This document shows positions 23,746 to 33,044 of a DNA stretch of 64,000 nt, piece by piece. Positions within the stretch are counted from its first letter, which is position 1, and the number at the start of each line of letters is the position of its first letter. Position numbers and translations under genes: made by a program. Where the stretch lies: contig DASVQN010000020.1 of assembly GCA_036389155.1 (NCBI GenBank), forward strand, positions 81,888 through 145,887. Direction: 5' to 3'. This DNA is from CADCVT01 sp036389155 (GTDB lineage: Bacteria > Actinomycetota > Thermoleophilia > Solirubrobacterales > Solirubrobacteraceae). The notes below the pieces were generated by a model. The model was given only the letters and a program-made list of their open reading frames with translations. It ran no database searches and was not told the DNA's origin.

Positions 23746-25137
23746 ATGCGTCGCCTCTTCGTCCTTGCCCTCGCGACGGCGTCGCTCGCGCCCGCCACCG
23801 CCGGCGCCGACAGCGCCGTCGTCCCGGTCGCCCCGGGCGACGAAGCGTCGCCGCCCTACTTCGTCGCGAACCAGGTGACGCGGCTGGCGGGACCGTTCCT
23901 CGCCGGCGACGACGTCGTCTTCCTCGAGCGCCGGCTCCGTCGCCTCACGCTGCTCGCCGACGGCCCGGCCGGACGTCGCGAGCTCTTCGCGCTCAGGGAG
24001 GACCCGGCCGACCCGCGCTCGTTCAGCCTCGACGTCGCGGAGGGACGCATCGCTCTCACCACGTTCCGCTTCAGCTGCAACGGCGACCTCGACTGCGCGC
24101 GATACCGCGCCGAGTCCCCGCGGGACTGGGTGGTCGTCACCGGCCCGACGAGCGGCCCGCTGCACGGCGTCCCGATGGGCGGCGGGACGTGCTCGTTGCT
24201 CGGCGCCGACGCCGCGGCGGACGCGATCGCCGGGACCTGCGGCGGCTCGCGATGGGCGATCTACCAGGACGGAGGCGGCGGCAAGGAGTACTCCGCGCCG
24301 ATCCTCTCCGCGCCGCAGATCGCCGGCGGCTACGCGGCGGCACCTCTCGGCGGCGAGAACGGTGAGACGCGCGGCCTCCAGGTCCTCCACCGGCCCGGGA
24401 TGGAGGAGGCCTATCGCATCGACGCGCCAGTCGAGGCGTTCGACCTCGCGCCCGACGGCTCGGTCGCGTACACGCTGCGCGACGAGGCCGCCGCGGGCTG
24501 GTCGTCGCCGGCCGATCCCGCCGTGCACCGCCTCGCGCTTCCGGCGGCCGCGACCGGCGTCTCCCAGGCGGCTGAGCGGATTGCGGTGCGCATGGGCACG
24601 AACCGCGACGAACGCCTCCTCGTCCTCGACCGCGCCGGCGCGGTTCTCGGCGACGTGACGGAGCCCGCCGCCACGGCCGGCTTCGACTACGACGGCGCGC
24701 GCCTCGCGTGGGCGCGCGAGCCGTGCACCCGCCAGTCCGTCGTCGTGTGGGACCTGAGCGATCCGGTTCCGAAGCGGCGCGGCGACGCGTGCAGCGCGCC
24801 GGTGACCCGCACGCGCCGCGTCAACCTCCAGCCCGACCGCAGCGTCGTCGTCAGGCTCGTCTGTCCCGCGACGGCGCCCGCGGGCTGCGCCGGCGCGACC
24901 GGGCTGACCGTCTACGTGCGGAGTCGGGCGAGCGAGCGGCGCCGCATCGGCGGGTCGACCGCGCACAGCTTCGACCTGCTCCCCGGGCAGTTGGTGGACA
25001 TGCGCGTGCGCGTCGCGAGGAAGGCGCTGCGGCGCGCGCGGATCGCGCGGCTGGAGATCGCCACCGACCTCGACCACGCGGACCGCCCGGAGCCGATCGT
25101 GCGCCGCGCCGTGCGGCTGCCGCGCCGCCGGCGCTAG
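23746..25137 (+). CDS. Secreted hypothetical protein
   Basis: The 463-residue protein starts with a clear signal peptide (LFVLALATASLAPATAGA, cleavage near residue 21). The body has repeated sheet-like phrases, including GRIALTTFRFSCNGD, GSVAYTLRDEA and ARLAWAREPC. It holds several paired Cys (CNGDLDC, CSLLG with TCGG, CPATAPAGC), which suggest disulfides outside the cell. The last 100 residues form an Arg-rich beta domain ending RRAVRLPRRRR. It resembles in style the secreted proteins at 296-1645 and 51557-52609. No enzyme motif was found. Its stop overlaps that of the ligase on the other strand by four bases. Confidence 0.6.
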   Translation: MRRLFVLALATASLAPATAGADSAVVPVAPGDEASPPYFVANQVTRLAGPFLAGDDVVFLERRLRRLTLLADGPAGRRELFALREDPADPRSFSLDVAEGRIALTTFRFSCNGDLDCARYRAESPRDWVVVTGPTSGPLHGVPMGGGTCSLLGADAAADAIAGTCGGSRWAIYQDGGGGKEYSAPILSAPQIAGGYAAAPLGGENGETRGLQVLHRPGMEEAYRIDAPVEAFDLAPDGSVAYTLRDEAAAGWSSPADPAVHRLALPAAATGVSQAAERIAVRMGTNRDERLLVLDRAGAVLGDVTEPAATAGFDYDGARLAWAREPCTRQSVVVWDLSDPVPKRRGDACSAPVTRTRRVNLQPDRSVVVRLVCPATAPAGCAGATGLTVYVRSRASERRRIGGSTAHSFDLLPGQLVDMRVRVARKALRRARIARLEIATDLDHADRPEPIVRRAVRLPRRRR

Positions 25138-26282
25138 GCGCGGACGGGCACGGGCGCGAACGCCTCGCTGAGCGCGGAGACCAGGCGCTCCTGGTCGTCG
25201 TCCTCGCCGGCGAGCATCCGCTGGCGCTGCGCGCCGCCCTCGTCGGCGAGCAGCCGCACAAGCCCGAGCTCGGCCTCGCAGCGCAGCTCCGCCGCGTGCG
25301 GGGCGCACGCCTCGAGCATCGGCTCGAGCAGGTCGCGCACCGGGACGCGCGTCTCGCGCGCCGGGTCGATCAGCGCCGCGTCGACCCCGTCGCGCGCGGC
25401 CAGGAAGCGGTTCTCCTCGAGGACCTCCTGCGCGTGAAGCAGGTGGGCGGGCGCGAAGCCCTCCGTCGCCTCGAGCCGCACGAGGCACTGCACGAGCGCG
25501 GTCAGCGCGGCCGCCCGCTCCACCGAGCACTGCGCGTCCATGATCCGGACCTCGACCGTGCCGTAGCGCGGCTGCAGCCGCACGTCCCACCACAGGAAGC
25601 TGTGGTCGGGGAAGGCCTCGCAGCGCACGAGCAGGTCGACGGTCTCGACCCAGTCGTTGTAGGACGCGAACGCGCGCGGGATCCCGACGCGCGGGAACGC
25701 CTGCCACAGCGGCGTGCGCGCGCTGGCCAGGCCGGTGTCGCGCCCCTGCCAGTACGGCGAGTTCGCCGACAGCGAGAGCAGGATCGGCAGGTGCGCTCGC
25801 ATCTGGTTCGCCGCGGCCATGGCGGCGCCCGCCGTCGGGACCGCGACGTGGACGTGCAGCGCGAACGTCGGCTCGCGCCGCGCCAGCGCGCGCATCGACC
25901 CGGCGACCTCCTGGTGGCGGTCGGCGGCGGCGACGCGCATCTCGTGCCAGTCGGCGAACGGGTGCGTCCCCGAGCAGCCGGCGCACAGGCCGAGCCGGTC
26001 CAGGACCTCGGAGATCCGCGCGCGCAGCCCGCCGAGGTCGGCGGCCGCCTCGGCCACGGTGCGGTGCGGCCGCGTGTTCAGCTCGATCGCGCCGCTGTGC
26101 GTCTCCGAGCAGACGGCCTCGCGCGCGTCCGCGGGCAGCGCCGCGAGCACCTCCTCGACGCACTGCGCGAGCGCCCAGGTGTCCGGGTCGAGGAGCATGA
26201 CCTCCTCCTCGATGCCGACGCTCCACGGGCGGCACTCGTCGGGCCACTGCGCCCAGTCGGGGCTGCGCTCGAAGCGACTCAC
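25134..26282 (-). CDS. Carboxylate-amine ligase of the glutamate-cysteine ligase 2 family (YbdK-like)
   Basis: The family forms an amide between a glutamate-type carboxylate and an amine, with ATP. The 382-residue protein shows SVGIEEEVMLLDP (metal-binding glutamates at the N-terminus), SETHSGAIELNTRPHRT, CSGTHPFADWHEMRV, FALHVHVAVPTAGAAM with the conserved His pair, SANSPYWQGRDTG and GTVEVRIMDAQCS. These identify GCS2/YbdK rather than classical GshA. The physiological amine is unknown; gamma-glutamylcysteine is only one possibility. The GTG start at 26282 overlaps the ATP-grasp gene stop by four bases, so the two ligases are coupled. Confidence 0.85.
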   Translation of the reverse strand: MSRFERSPDWAQWPDECRPWSVGIEEEVMLLDPDTWALAQCVEEVLAALPADAREAVCSETHSGAIELNTRPHRTVAEAAADLGGLRARISEVLDRLGLCAGCSGTHPFADWHEMRVAAADRHQEVAGSMRALARREPTFALHVHVAVPTAGAAMAAANQMRAHLPILLSLSANSPYWQGRDTGLASARTPLWQAFPRVGIPRAFASYNDWVETVDLLVRCEAFPDHSFLWWDVRLQPRYGTVEVRIMDAQCSVERAAALTALVQCLVRLEATEGFAPAHLLHAQEVLEENRFLAARDGVDAALIDPARETRVPVRDLLEPMLEACAPHAAELRCEAELGLVRLLADEGGAQRQRMLAGEDDDQERLVSALSEAFAPVPVRA

Positions 26283-27634
26283 GACGGCAGCACCCAGGTG
26301 TCCTTCGCGCCGCCGCCCTGCGAGGAGTTGACGACCAGCTCGCCTTCGTCGAACGCGACGCGGCTCAGCCCGCCGGGCACCGCGTGCGCGCGCTCGCCGT
26401 CGAACGTCACGAACGCCCGCAGGTCGACGTGCCGAGGCTCCAGCTCGCCGTCGATCACGGTCGGATGGCGCGAGAAGTAGACGGTCTCCTGGGCGATCCA
26501 ACCCTCGGGGTCCTCGCGGATGGCGGCGGCGATCGTCTCGCGCTCGGCGGCGTCGGACTGCGGCCCGATGAAGACGCCCTCGCCGCCGTACGCCGCGCGC
26601 GGCTTGACCACCATCTCCTCCAGCCGGTCGAGGACCTCCTCGAGGCAGCCGGCACGCGTCAGGTCGTACGTCGGGACGGACCGCACGAGCGGTTCTTCCC
26701 CGAGATAGAAGCGGATCATGTCCTCGACGTAGCTGTGCACGAGCTTGTCGTCGGCCACGCCGTTGCCGAGCGCGTTCACGCAGGCCAGCGTGCCGGCCGC
26801 GAGCGGGCCGAGCAGCGCGCGGCCGACGCAGGTGTACTCGCCGTCGTCGCCCCGCAGTGTGTCCTCGTCCGTGCGCCGGTAGACGACGTCGACGCTGTCA
26901 AGGCGCACGTCGTCGAGCGTCGCCAGCTCGATCCCCAGCAGCTCGGCGAGGCGCCCGTGCTCCCAGTACGCGGTGTTGCTCGGCCCGTCGGTGAGGAGCA
27001 CGATCCGCGGGTCGTCGTGCCCGCACGGCGCGGCGGCGCGCAGGGCGGCGCCGAGCAGCTCGACCGCCGGCGCCTCGATCGGGACGGGCGCGTCGCCGAG
27101 CAGCGGCGTGACGGCCTCGCGGGCCGCGATCGCGTAGGCCAGGCCGGACGGCGTGCGCAGGTTGTCCTCGAGGACGCGGAACGAGCCGTCGCCGCAGCGG
27201 ATGACGTCGAGCCCCGCCAGCGCGACGCGGACGCGCTGCGAGGGCATCCCGGCCAGCTCGGGCTCGTAGTGCTCGGCGCCCGCGAGCACCCGCTCGGGCA
27301 GGACGCCCTCGTCGAGGATCCGCCGCTTGCCGTAGGCGTCGGCCAGGAACGCGTCGAGCGCGCGCACGCGCTGCTCGAGGCCGACGGCCAGCGGCTCCCA
27401 CTCGGCGGCGGTGATGACGCGGGGGACGACGTCGACGCGGAACGGCTCGGCCTCCTCGCCGCGGCCGAAGCAGCAGCCCTCGTCGCCGAGGCGCCGGCGG
27501 ACCTGGCGGACCGAGCGGTCGAGGTCGCGGCCGGCCAGCCGCTCGAGGACGGGGCCGTACGCCGTGCGCGGCTCGCCGCGCGCCTCGAAGGCCTCGTCGA
27601 ACACGTCCTGCGGGTCGTACGTCAAAAGGTCCAC
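26279..27634 (-). CDS. Circularly permuted ATP-grasp ligase-like protein
   Basis: The 451-residue protein belongs to the circularly permuted type 2 ATP-grasp family (DUF404/407-like). It contains HYEPELAGM, VLEDNLRTPSGLAYAIAAR (Asn/Arg-rich active-site loop), LTDGPSNTAYWEH, VDVVYRRTDEDTL, NALGNGVADDKLVHSYVEDM, MVVKPRAAYGGEGVFIG (ATP-binding Lys and Gly loop) and DLRAFVTFDG. Members are thought to make peptide or amide bonds. They often occur with alpha-E and transglutaminase proteins, neither of which is present here. Instead it precedes a carboxylate-amine ligase and follows an amidotransferase. The start is GTG at 27634. Confidence 0.85.
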   Translation of the reverse strand: MDLLTYDPQDVFDEAFEARGEPRTAYGPVLERLAGRDLDRSVRQVRRRLGDEGCCFGRGEEAEPFRVDVVPRVITAAEWEPLAVGLEQRVRALDAFLADAYGKRRILDEGVLPERVLAGAEHYEPELAGMPSQRVRVALAGLDVIRCGDGSFRVLEDNLRTPSGLAYAIAAREAVTPLLGDAPVPIEAPAVELLGAALRAAAPCGHDDPRIVLLTDGPSNTAYWEHGRLAELLGIELATLDDVRLDSVDVVYRRTDEDTLRGDDGEYTCVGRALLGPLAAGTLACVNALGNGVADDKLVHSYVEDMIRFYLGEEPLVRSVPTYDLTRAGCLEEVLDRLEEMVVKPRAAYGGEGVFIGPQSDAAERETIAAAIREDPEGWIAQETVYFSRHPTVIDGELEPRHVDLRAFVTFDGERAHAVPGGLSRVAFDEGELVVNSSQGGGAKDTWVLPS

Positions 27635-27715
27635 GTCCTTGTTCCTTTCCCACCTCAGCAGCGCTCACTCGCGCCACGCAGGTTTGAACGGAACCGACCG
27701 CGCGAGGTTGGGCGC

Positions 27716-28483
27716 TCAGGCCGCGCGGGGCCGTATGGCGCGTGCGCGGTAGCGCTCGGCGGCCTCGGCGAAGCGGCTGAACAGCGCGCACTGCTGCGGC
27801 TCGTCGATGAGCCCCTCGGCGTGCCACTGCACGCCGATCGCGAAGTCGGGGCCGGCGAGCTCGATGCCCTCGACGACCCCGTCGTCCGCCCACGCGACGG
27901 CCCGCACGCCGCCGCCGAGCTTGTCGACGGCCTGGTGGTGGAAGCTGTTCACGGACGCGCGGGTCTCGCCGAGGATCTCCGCCAGCCGCGAGCCCGCCTC
28001 GACCTGCACGTCGTGCGTCGTCACCCGCGCCTCCTCGGTCTGGCGGTGGCCGCCGACGTGCTGGATCAGCGTGCCGCCGCGGGCGACGTTCAGGACCTCG
28101 GCGCCGCGGCAGATCCCCAGCAGGGGCAGGTCGCGCTCGAGCGCGCGCCGGACGAGGCCGATCTCGAACCGGTCGAGCCCGACGTCGGTCGGCCCGAGCT
28201 GCGGGTGCTCCTCCTCGCCGTACAGGCACGGGTGGATGTCGGGGCCGCCGCTGACCACGACGCCGTCGACGCGGTCGAGGATGGCCTCGACGTCCCGCTC
28301 GGCCGCGAACGGCGGGACGATCAGCGGCGCCCCGCCGCCCCGCGCCACCGCCCCCGGGTAGGCGAGCGCGAGGGCCAGGTCGCGCCGGCCGCCCGGCTCA
28401 TGGGAGTGCGCGGGCGTGGCGACCTCGCTGCTGCCAGGCTTGCGCAGCTCGGACGTCGTGATGGCGATGAGCGGGGTGGGCAC
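27716..28483 (-). CDS. Class I glutamine amidotransferase-like gamma-glutamyl hydrolase (peptidase C26)
   Basis: The 255-residue protein resembles PuuD and folate gamma-glutamyl hydrolases. LIAITTSE opens the fold, and DGVVVSGGPDIHPCLYGEE is the typical glycine loop. LLGICRGAEVLNVARGG has the catalytic Cys, NSFHHQAVDKLG is diagnostic of the C26 group, and GVQWHAEG supplies the His. It hydrolyses gamma-glutamyl amides; the natural substrate could be gamma-glutamyl-GABA or a product of the two neighbouring ligases. It precedes the ATP-grasp gene by 81 bases on the same strand and diverges from the glucosidase gene across only 22 bases. Confidence 0.85.
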   Translation of the reverse strand: MPTPLIAITTSELRKPGSSEVATPAHSHEPGGRRDLALALAYPGAVARGGGAPLIVPPFAAERDVEAILDRVDGVVVSGGPDIHPCLYGEEEHPQLGPTDVGLDRFEIGLVRRALERDLPLLGICRGAEVLNVARGGTLIQHVGGHRQTEEARVTTHDVQVEAGSRLAEILGETRASVNSFHHQAVDKLGGGVRAVAWADDGVVEGIELAGPDFAIGVQWHAEGLIDEPQQCALFSRFAEAAERYRARAIRPRAA

Positions 28484-28492
28484 GTCGGTCGA

Positions 28493-28498
28493 TACGTT
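28493..28498 (+). promoter_or_regulatory. Probable -10 box of the glucosidase/sugar importer operon
   Basis: TACGTT ends seven bases before the GTG at 28506. This supports that start codon and a leaderless mRNA. Confidence 0.35.
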
Positions 28499-28505
28499 GC
28501 CCGCC

Positions 28506-29972
28506 GTGCCGGACGCAAACGCGCCATGGTGGGACGACGCGGTCGTCTATCAGGTCTACCCGCGGTCCTACCAGGACTCCGACGGGGACGGCGAGGGCGA
28601 CCTCGCGGGCATCCGGCGGCGCCTGGACCACATCGCCAGCCTCGGCGCCGACGCGCTGTGGCTGTCGCCGATCTACCCGAGCCCGATGGCCGACGGCGGC
28701 TACGACGTCAGCGACTACGAGGACGTCGACCCGCGGTTCGGCACGCTCGAGGAGTTCGATCGTCTCCTCGCGGATGCTCACGACCGTGGGATCAGGCTGT
28801 TGATGGACGTCGTGCCCTGCCACACGTCGATCGAGCACCCCTGGTTCCGCCGGCATCCGGACTGGTACGTGTGGTCGGACCGCGACGGACCCCAGAACAA
28901 CTGGATCGCGTCGTTCGGCGGCCGGGCGTGGTCGAAGGACCCCGAGACCGGCCGCTGGTACCTGCACTCCTTCTATCCCGAGCAGCCCGACCTGAACTGG
29001 CGCAACCCGGAGGTGCGCGACGCGATGGCGGCGACGCTGCGCTTCTGGACCGACCGCGGCGTCGACGGCTTCCGCCTCGACGCGATCGACCGCCTGATGA
29101 AGGACCCGCAGCTGCGCGACGACCCGCCCGCCACCGGCACCTTCCCGCTGCCCCTCGACGCCGAGCACGCCACGCTCGAGCACGTCCACTCGCGCAACGC
29201 GCCCGACGTCGGCGAGGCGCTGGCGGCGCTGCGCGCCGGGGCGGGGGACCGGTTCCTCGTCGGGGAGGTCTACCTGCCGTCGACCGGGCTGCGCCCGTAC
29301 CTCGAGCACCTCGACCTCGCGTTCGCCTTCGAGCTGTTCCACGCGCGCTGGGACGTCGCGCAGGTGCGCGCGGCGATCGAGGCCGCGCTCGACCCGACGG
29401 GCCCCGACGGGCGCGTCGCGTGGGTCCTCTCCAACCACGACTTCGCGCGGCTGCCCGACCGCGTCGGCCGCGGCAACGAGCGCGCGGCCGCGATGCTCGC
29501 GCTGACGCTGCCGGGGACGGTCTTCGTCTACCAGGGCGACGAGATCGGCACGGCCAACGGCCCGGGCGCCGACCCGCCGGTCGACCGCTGGAACCGCGAC
29601 GCCTTCCGCCACCCGATGCGCTGGTCCGACGACGAGCCGCACGGCGGGTTCACGACGGGGACGCCCTGGCTGCCGGACGCGCCTGTCGAGGGCGGCGCGG
29701 TCGACGCGCAGGAGCGCGACCCCGGATCGATCCTGCACCTGTACCGCGACCTCATCGCGCTGCGCCGCACGCTGGGGCCCGGACTCGAGCTGCTCGCCGC
29801 CGCCGAGAGCGTGCTCGCCTACCGCCGCGGCGACCACCTCGTCGCGCTCAACCTCGCGCCCGGCGAGAGGCCGGCGCCGCGCGCGGGCACCCTCGTGCGG
29901 CACACCCATGGCCGTACCGGCGACGCGCCAACGCGGCTCGCGCGTGGCGAGGGGTTCGTCGCCAGCGCTTAG
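28506..29972 (+). CDS. GH13 alpha-glucosidase (oligo-1,6-glucosidase/trehalose-type family)
   Basis: The 488-residue TIM-barrel protein contains all GH13 regions: VVYQVYPRSYQDSDGDGEGD at the N-terminus, LLMDVVPCHTS (region I), GVDGFRLDAIDRLMK with the nucleophile Asp (region II), FLVGEVYLP with the acid Glu (region III) and WVLSNHDFARL (region IV). The calcium-like DSDGDGEGD loop is that of alpha-glucosidases. It has no signal peptide, so it acts on sugars inside the cell. The solute-binding protein and permeases follow on the same strand, which suggests it hydrolyses the imported alpha-glucoside. The exact sugar is not readable. The GTG at 28506 follows a -10 box. Confidence 0.88.
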   Translation: MPDANAPWWDDAVVYQVYPRSYQDSDGDGEGDLAGIRRRLDHIASLGADALWLSPIYPSPMADGGYDVSDYEDVDPRFGTLEEFDRLLADAHDRGIRLLMDVVPCHTSIEHPWFRRHPDWYVWSDRDGPQNNWIASFGGRAWSKDPETGRWYLHSFYPEQPDLNWRNPEVRDAMAATLRFWTDRGVDGFRLDAIDRLMKDPQLRDDPPATGTFPLPLDAEHATLEHVHSRNAPDVGEALAALRAGAGDRFLVGEVYLPSTGLRPYLEHLDLAFAFELFHARWDVAQVRAAIEAALDPTGPDGRVAWVLSNHDFARLPDRVGRGNERAAAMLALTLPGTVFVYQGDEIGTANGPGADPPVDRWNRDAFRHPMRWSDDEPHGGFTTGTPWLPDAPVEGGAVDAQERDPGSILHLYRDLIALRRTLGPGLELLAAAESVLAYRRGDHLVALNLAPGERPAPRAGTLVRHTHGRTGDAPTRLARGEGFVASA

Positions 29973-29991
29973 GGGTACGGAACCAAACGCG

Positions 29992-31245
29992 GTGCTGTCC
30001 CGGGTCTCACTCGCCGCAGTGCTCGTCGCCCTTGCGGTGGCCTTGAGCGCCTGCGGGGGCAGCAGCGGCGGCGGCTCGAAGACGCTCAACTTCTACATCT
30101 TCAACGAGCCCGGCGGCGGCCCGCAGAAGGTCGCCCAGGAGTGCTCGAAGCAGTCGGGCGGCAAGTACGACATCGAGTTCAAGTTCCTGCCGAACCAGGC
30201 CGACGCGCAGCGCGAGCAGCTCGTCCGCCGCCTCGGCGCCGAGGACGAGTCCGTCGACCTCATCGGCATGGACGTCATCTGGACCGGCGAGTTCGCCAAC
30301 GCGGGCTGGCTCGAGCCCGTCCCCGAGGACGTCGTCGGCCCCGCGTCCTCGAAGGTCTTCCAGAGCGTCCTGAACACGGCGAAGTTCGAGGACCGCCTCA
30401 TGGTCGTCCCGATCTGGTCGAACACCCAGCTGCTCTGGTACCGCAAGGACAAGGTCCCGGGCGGCAAGCCTCCCGCGACGTGGGACCAGATGATCGACGT
30501 CGCCGAGAAGCAGAACCTGAAGATCAACATCCAGGCCAACCGCTACGAGGGTCTCGTCGTCCTGGCCAACGCGATGATCCTCTCGGCCGGCGGCAAGATC
30601 GTGAACGGGCCGACCGAGGTCGCGCTGCCCGAGGAGCCGACCAAGCGCGCGCTCGAGGTCATGAGGCGGCTCGGCACGTCGAAGGCGGCGCCCACCGGCA
30701 TCGACACGTCGAACGAGGACACCGCCCGGCTCGGCTTCGAGACCGGCGACTCGATCTTCATGGTCAACTACCCCTTCGTCTACACGTCGGCGAAGGAGAA
30801 CGCGCCGAAGATCTTCAAGGAGATGGGCGCGGCGGTGTACCCGCGCGTCGACGCGGACAAGGAGCCCAAGCCCCCGCTCGGCGGCATCAACATCGGCGTC
30901 TCGAAGTTCTCGAAGAAGAAGGACCTGGCCTTCGAGGCGATCCGCTGCATGATCAAGGCCGAGAACCAGGTCACGATCGCGAAGATGGGCGGCCTGCCGC
31001 CGGTCCGCGAGGACCTCTACGACGACCCGGAGGTCCAGAAGATCTACCCGGGCTTCGCCGACGTGCTGCGCGAGTCGATCGACAAGGCCGGGCCGCGGCC
31101 GTCGGAGTCGCCGGCGTACACCGACCTGTCGCTCGGCATCCAGCGCGGCGTCCATCCGCTGACGAAGCTCGGCGCGCCCGACGAGGCGTACGACAAGCTC
31201 CACGACTACGTCGAGCAGGCGGTCAAGCGGGAGGGGCTGCTGTGA
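29992..31245 (+). CDS. Sugar ABC transporter substrate-binding lipoprotein
   Basis: The 417-residue family 1 extracellular solute-binding protein has a lipoprotein signal: hydrophobic VSLAAVLVALAVALSAC with the lipobox Cys, then a GSSGGGS linker. TLNFYIFNEPGG, LPNQADAQREQLVRRLGA and VDLIGMDVIWTGEFANAGWLEPV are typical of maltose/trehalose-type binding proteins. Two permeases and an ATPase follow with overlapping or adjacent starts. It should capture a disaccharide or oligosaccharide outside the membrane. The GTG at 29992 gives the correct signal-peptide length. Confidence 0.9.
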   Translation: MLSRVSLAAVLVALAVALSACGGSSGGGSKTLNFYIFNEPGGGPQKVAQECSKQSGGKYDIEFKFLPNQADAQREQLVRRLGAEDESVDLIGMDVIWTGEFANAGWLEPVPEDVVGPASSKVFQSVLNTAKFEDRLMVVPIWSNTQLLWYRKDKVPGGKPPATWDQMIDVAEKQNLKINIQANRYEGLVVLANAMILSAGGKIVNGPTEVALPEEPTKRALEVMRRLGTSKAAPTGIDTSNEDTARLGFETGDSIFMVNYPFVYTSAKENAPKIFKEMGAAVYPRVDADKEPKPPLGGINIGVSKFSKKKDLAFEAIRCMIKAENQVTIAKMGGLPPVREDLYDDPEVQKIYPGFADVLRESIDKAGPRPSESPAYTDLSLGIQRGVHPLTKLGAPDEAYDKLHDYVEQAVKREGLL

Positions 31246-32183
31246 GCACCGCCGCACCGCCGCAGGTCGGCGCCGCCGCCGAGAAGCCGCAGAAGGTCGG
31301 GCTGACCGAGCGCGCCCGAGCCGAGCGCAAGCTCGCGTGGATGCTGTGCGCGCCCGCGGTCCTGATGATGGTCCTCGTCACCGCGTATCCGATCGGCTAC
31401 GCGCTCTGGCTCTCGCTGCAGAAGAAGGACCTGCGCTTCCCCGACGAGACCGGCTTCGCCGGGCTCGACAACTACGCGACCGTGCTCGGCTCCGGCCTGT
31501 GGTGGAAGGTCGTCGGCAACACCGTCTTCATCACCGTCGTGTCGGTGATCATCGAGCTGATCCTCGGCATGATCATCGCGCTGGTCATGCACCGCGCGAT
31601 CTTCGGCCGCGGCGCGGTGCGCACGTCGGTCCTGATCCCGTACGGCATCGTCACGGTCGTGGCCGCGTTCGCGTGGTTCTACGCGTTCGACCCGGGCACG
31701 GGCTTCGTGAACGACACGTTCCTGTCGCCGGACGACAAGGCGTGGTTCGGCGGGCGCGGCAGCGCGCTGACGGTGATCATCCTCGCCGAGGTCTGGAAGA
31801 CGACGCCGTTCATGGCGCTGCTGCTGCTGGCGGGGCTGACGACGATCGACGAGGGGCTGTACGAGGCGGCGCGCGTGGACGGCGCGAGCGCGTGGCAGCG
31901 CTTCACGCGCATCACGCTGCCGCTGATGAAGCCGGCGATCGCGGTCGCGCTGCTCTTCCGCACGCTCGACGCGTTCCGCGTCTTCGACTCGATCTTCGTG
32001 ATGACGCGCGGGGCGCAGGACACCCAGTCGGTGTCGATCCTCGGCTACGACCAGCTGATCTCGAGGCTGAACCTCGGCCTCGGGTCGGCGGTGTCGGTCC
32101 TGATCTTCATCATGGTCCTGGCGATCGCGTTCCTGTTCGTCAAGGGCTTCGGCGCCAGCGTCCCCGGCCAGGAGGACAGCTAG
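31242..32183 (+). CDS. Sugar ABC transporter permease (MalF/UgpA-type)
   Basis: The 313-residue membrane protein has six likely transmembrane segments after a 30-residue cytoplasmic tail. The EAA loop, which contacts the ATPase, is YEAARVDGASAWQRFTRITLPLMKP near residues 210-235. TAYPIGYALWLSL and GLDNYATVLG are typical of the first permease of carbohydrate importers. The GTG overlaps the binding-protein stop by four bases, and the next permease starts directly after its stop. Together they form the channel. Confidence 0.92.
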   Translation: MSTAAPPQVGAAAEKPQKVGLTERARAERKLAWMLCAPAVLMMVLVTAYPIGYALWLSLQKKDLRFPDETGFAGLDNYATVLGSGLWWKVVGNTVFITVVSVIIELILGMIIALVMHRAIFGRGAVRTSVLIPYGIVTVVAAFAWFYAFDPGTGFVNDTFLSPDDKAWFGGRGSALTVIILAEVWKTTPFMALLLLAGLTTIDEGLYEAARVDGASAWQRFTRITLPLMKPAIAVALLFRTLDAFRVFDSIFVMTRGAQDTQSVSILGYDQLISRLNLGLGSAVSVLIFIMVLAIAFLFVKGFGASVPGQEDS

Positions 32184-33029
32184 ATGAAGCGCGGCACGCG
32201 GGAGTACACGATCTGGTCGGTCGGCATCTTCGCGATCGTCATCGCGGCGCTGTTCCCCGTGTTCTGGCTGGTGATGCTGTCGTTCAAGACGCCGGCGACG
32301 GTGGGCGACGGGCGGCTGTGGCCGAAGGAGTTCACGCTCGACAACTACGACGCGCTGTTCACCGGCGGCCTGGACAAGAGCCCGTTCCTGCAGCCGCTCA
32401 TCAACTCGATCCTGATCGCGCTCATCGCTACGACGATCGCCATCGTGCTCGCGTCGTTCACCGCCTACGCGATCGCGCGGCTGAGCTTCCCGGGGAAGTC
32501 GCTTGTGCTCGGCGGCTCGCTCGCCATCGCGATGTTCCCGCCGATCTCCGTCGTCGGGCCGCTGTTCGACATGTGGCGCGCGCTGCACATCTACGACACC
32601 TACATCGGCCTGATCATCCCGTACCTGACCTTCGCGCTGCCGCTGGCGATCTACACGCTCGTCGCGTTCTTCCGGGAGATCCCGTGGGAGCTCGAGCAGG
32701 CCGCGGCGGTCGACGGCGCGACGCCGATGCAGGCGTTCCGCAAGGTCATCATCCCGCTCGCCGCGCCCGGCATGTTCACGGCGGCGATCCTCGTCTTCAT
32801 CTTCTGCTGGAACGACTTCCTGTTCGCCATCACGCTGACGTCGTCGAAGGAGGGCGCGCAGACCGTGCCCGCGGCGCTGGCGTTCTTCACGGGCGAGTCG
32901 CAGTTCACCGCGCCGACCGGCAACATCGCCGCGGCGGCCGTCCTCGTGACCATTCCCATCATCCTGTTCGTGCTGTTCTTCCAGCGCCGCATCGTCGCCG
33001 GGCTCACGGCGGGCGCGGTGAAGGGCTAG
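32184..33029 (+). CDS. Sugar ABC transporter permease (MalG/UgpE-type)
   Basis: The 281-residue second permease has about six transmembrane segments, starting FAIVIAALFPVFWLVMLSFKTP. Its EAA loop is LEQAAAVDGATPMQAFRKVIIPLAAPG. The gene begins at the base after the first permease stop, and the ATPase gene follows after 15 bases. It completes the heterodimeric channel of the importer. Confidence 0.92.
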   Translation: MKRGTREYTIWSVGIFAIVIAALFPVFWLVMLSFKTPATVGDGRLWPKEFTLDNYDALFTGGLDKSPFLQPLINSILIALIATTIAIVLASFTAYAIARLSFPGKSLVLGGSLAIAMFPPISVVGPLFDMWRALHIYDTYIGLIIPYLTFALPLAIYTLVAFFREIPWELEQAAAVDGATPMQAFRKVIIPLAAPGMFTAAILVFIFCWNDFLFAITLTSSKEGAQTVPAALAFFTGESQFTAPTGNIAAAAVLVTIPIILFVLFFQRRIVAGLTAGAVKG

Positions 33030-33044
33030 GCAAAGGAGTCCACC

